Shown here: positions 5,986-6,215 of the stretch, piece by piece
Layout: every line of letters starts with the position of its first letter
How positions within the stretch are numbered: position 1 is the stretch's first letter
From: an uncultured Alphaproteobacteria bacterium
GTDB taxonomy: Bacteria; Pseudomonadota; Alphaproteobacteria; Micropepsales; Micropepsaceae
NCBI GenBank assembly: GCA_903922545.1
Contig: CAIXUE010000086.1
Coordinates: 1-6,215, forward strand
Length of the DNA stretch: 6,215 bases
Direction: 5' to 3'
The notes under the pieces: generated by a model
What the model was told of the DNA's origin: nothing
The model's input: the letters and a program-made list of their open reading frames with translations, nothing else
The model's database searches: none
Position numbers and translations under genes: made by a program

Positions 5986-6215
5986 GTGGGATCCGAAAAA
6001 GCGCAGGAAACAGGACTGGCCGGCCGTTACGCCACCGCCATGTTCGAACTGGCCGACGACGGCAAGGCTCTGGACGCCGTGGCGGCTGACTTCGCCGCGC
6101 TGCGGACCGCCATTCACGCCAGTCCCGACCTGGCCCGGCTGGTCCGGTCACCCGCCTTTTCGCGGGAAGACCAGACCAGGGCACTGACCGCGCTGCTCAC
6201 CAAAATGGGGGTCTC
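5986..6215 (+). CDS. atpH: ATP synthase F1 subunit delta (N-terminal part, cut by window edge)
   Basis: Partial gene: 76 codons from GTG at 5986, open at the right edge. The protein is the delta (OSCP-like) subunit that ties the alpha3-beta3 head of F1 to the peripheral stalk of ATP synthase at the inner membrane. Seen: GLAGRYATAMFELADDGKA, the first helix motif of the family (R-Y-A-x-A-hF-x-L-A), then AVAADFAALRTAIHASPDLARLVRSPAFSREDQTRALTALL, the helical N-terminal domain with its conserved 'SP.F' turn. The start has Shine-Dalgarno AAAGGA 5 nt upstream and gives the short N-terminus expected before GRYA. An in-frame ATG at 5950 would add 12 residues (MGKSTPGPQRTN) but has no ribosome-binding site. 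Being first after a divergent gap and lacking atpF upstream, it probably heads an alphaproteobacterial F1 operon with atpA, atpG, atpD and atpC beyond the window. Confidence 0.93.
   Translation, partial: MGSEKAQETGLAGRYATAMFELADDGKALDAVAADFAALRTAIHASPDLARLVRSPAFSREDQTRALTALLTKMGV

Overview
The window looks like chromosomal DNA from a GC-rich alphaproteobacterium. The clearest sign is the right edge. An F1 delta-subunit gene (atpH) follows a ~300 bp intergenic gap and is not preceded by atpF, which fits the separate F1 operon (atpHAGDC) of that class. The protein families present and the short, tightly packed operons agree with this. I cannot place it to order or genus. No mobile element, CRISPR array, rRNA or tRNA gene was seen.

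Layout from left to right. (1) Positions 1-3019, minus strand: three genes in transcription order, a TonB-dependent outer-membrane receptor (3019-1097, TTG start), a periplasmic YfiR/DUF4154-family protein (1094-552) and the N-terminal part of a membrane sensor with a CHASE8-like periplasmic domain (555 to beyond the left edge). The first two are 2 nt apart and the last two overlap by ATGA, so they are probably co-translated. They could form one envelope-signalling module: receptor, periplasmic regulator, inner-membrane sensor. (2) 3063-3090: a hairpin followed by a T-run on the minus strand. It ends the queuosine transcript, or lies in the leader of the receptor transcript. (3) 3163-3964, minus strand: queD-like then queF, overlapping, for the preQ0/preQ1 (queuosine) pathway. 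The QueD-like protein lacks the usual catalytic Cys and Glu. (4) 4123-5686, minus strand: amtB then glnK, the ammonium channel and its PII regulator, 10 nt apart, in the reverse of the E. coli glnK-amtB order. (5) 5687-5985: a divergent intergenic region with an AT-rich island that could hold promoters for both directions. (6) 5986 to the right edge, plus strand: the start of atpH (GTG start).

Three of the seven genes appear to use non-ATG starts (TTG for the receptor, GTG for amtB and atpH), each supported by a visible Shine-Dalgarno sequence. The long reading frames opposite the receptor and amtB are coding shadows of a GC-rich genome and are not annotated.
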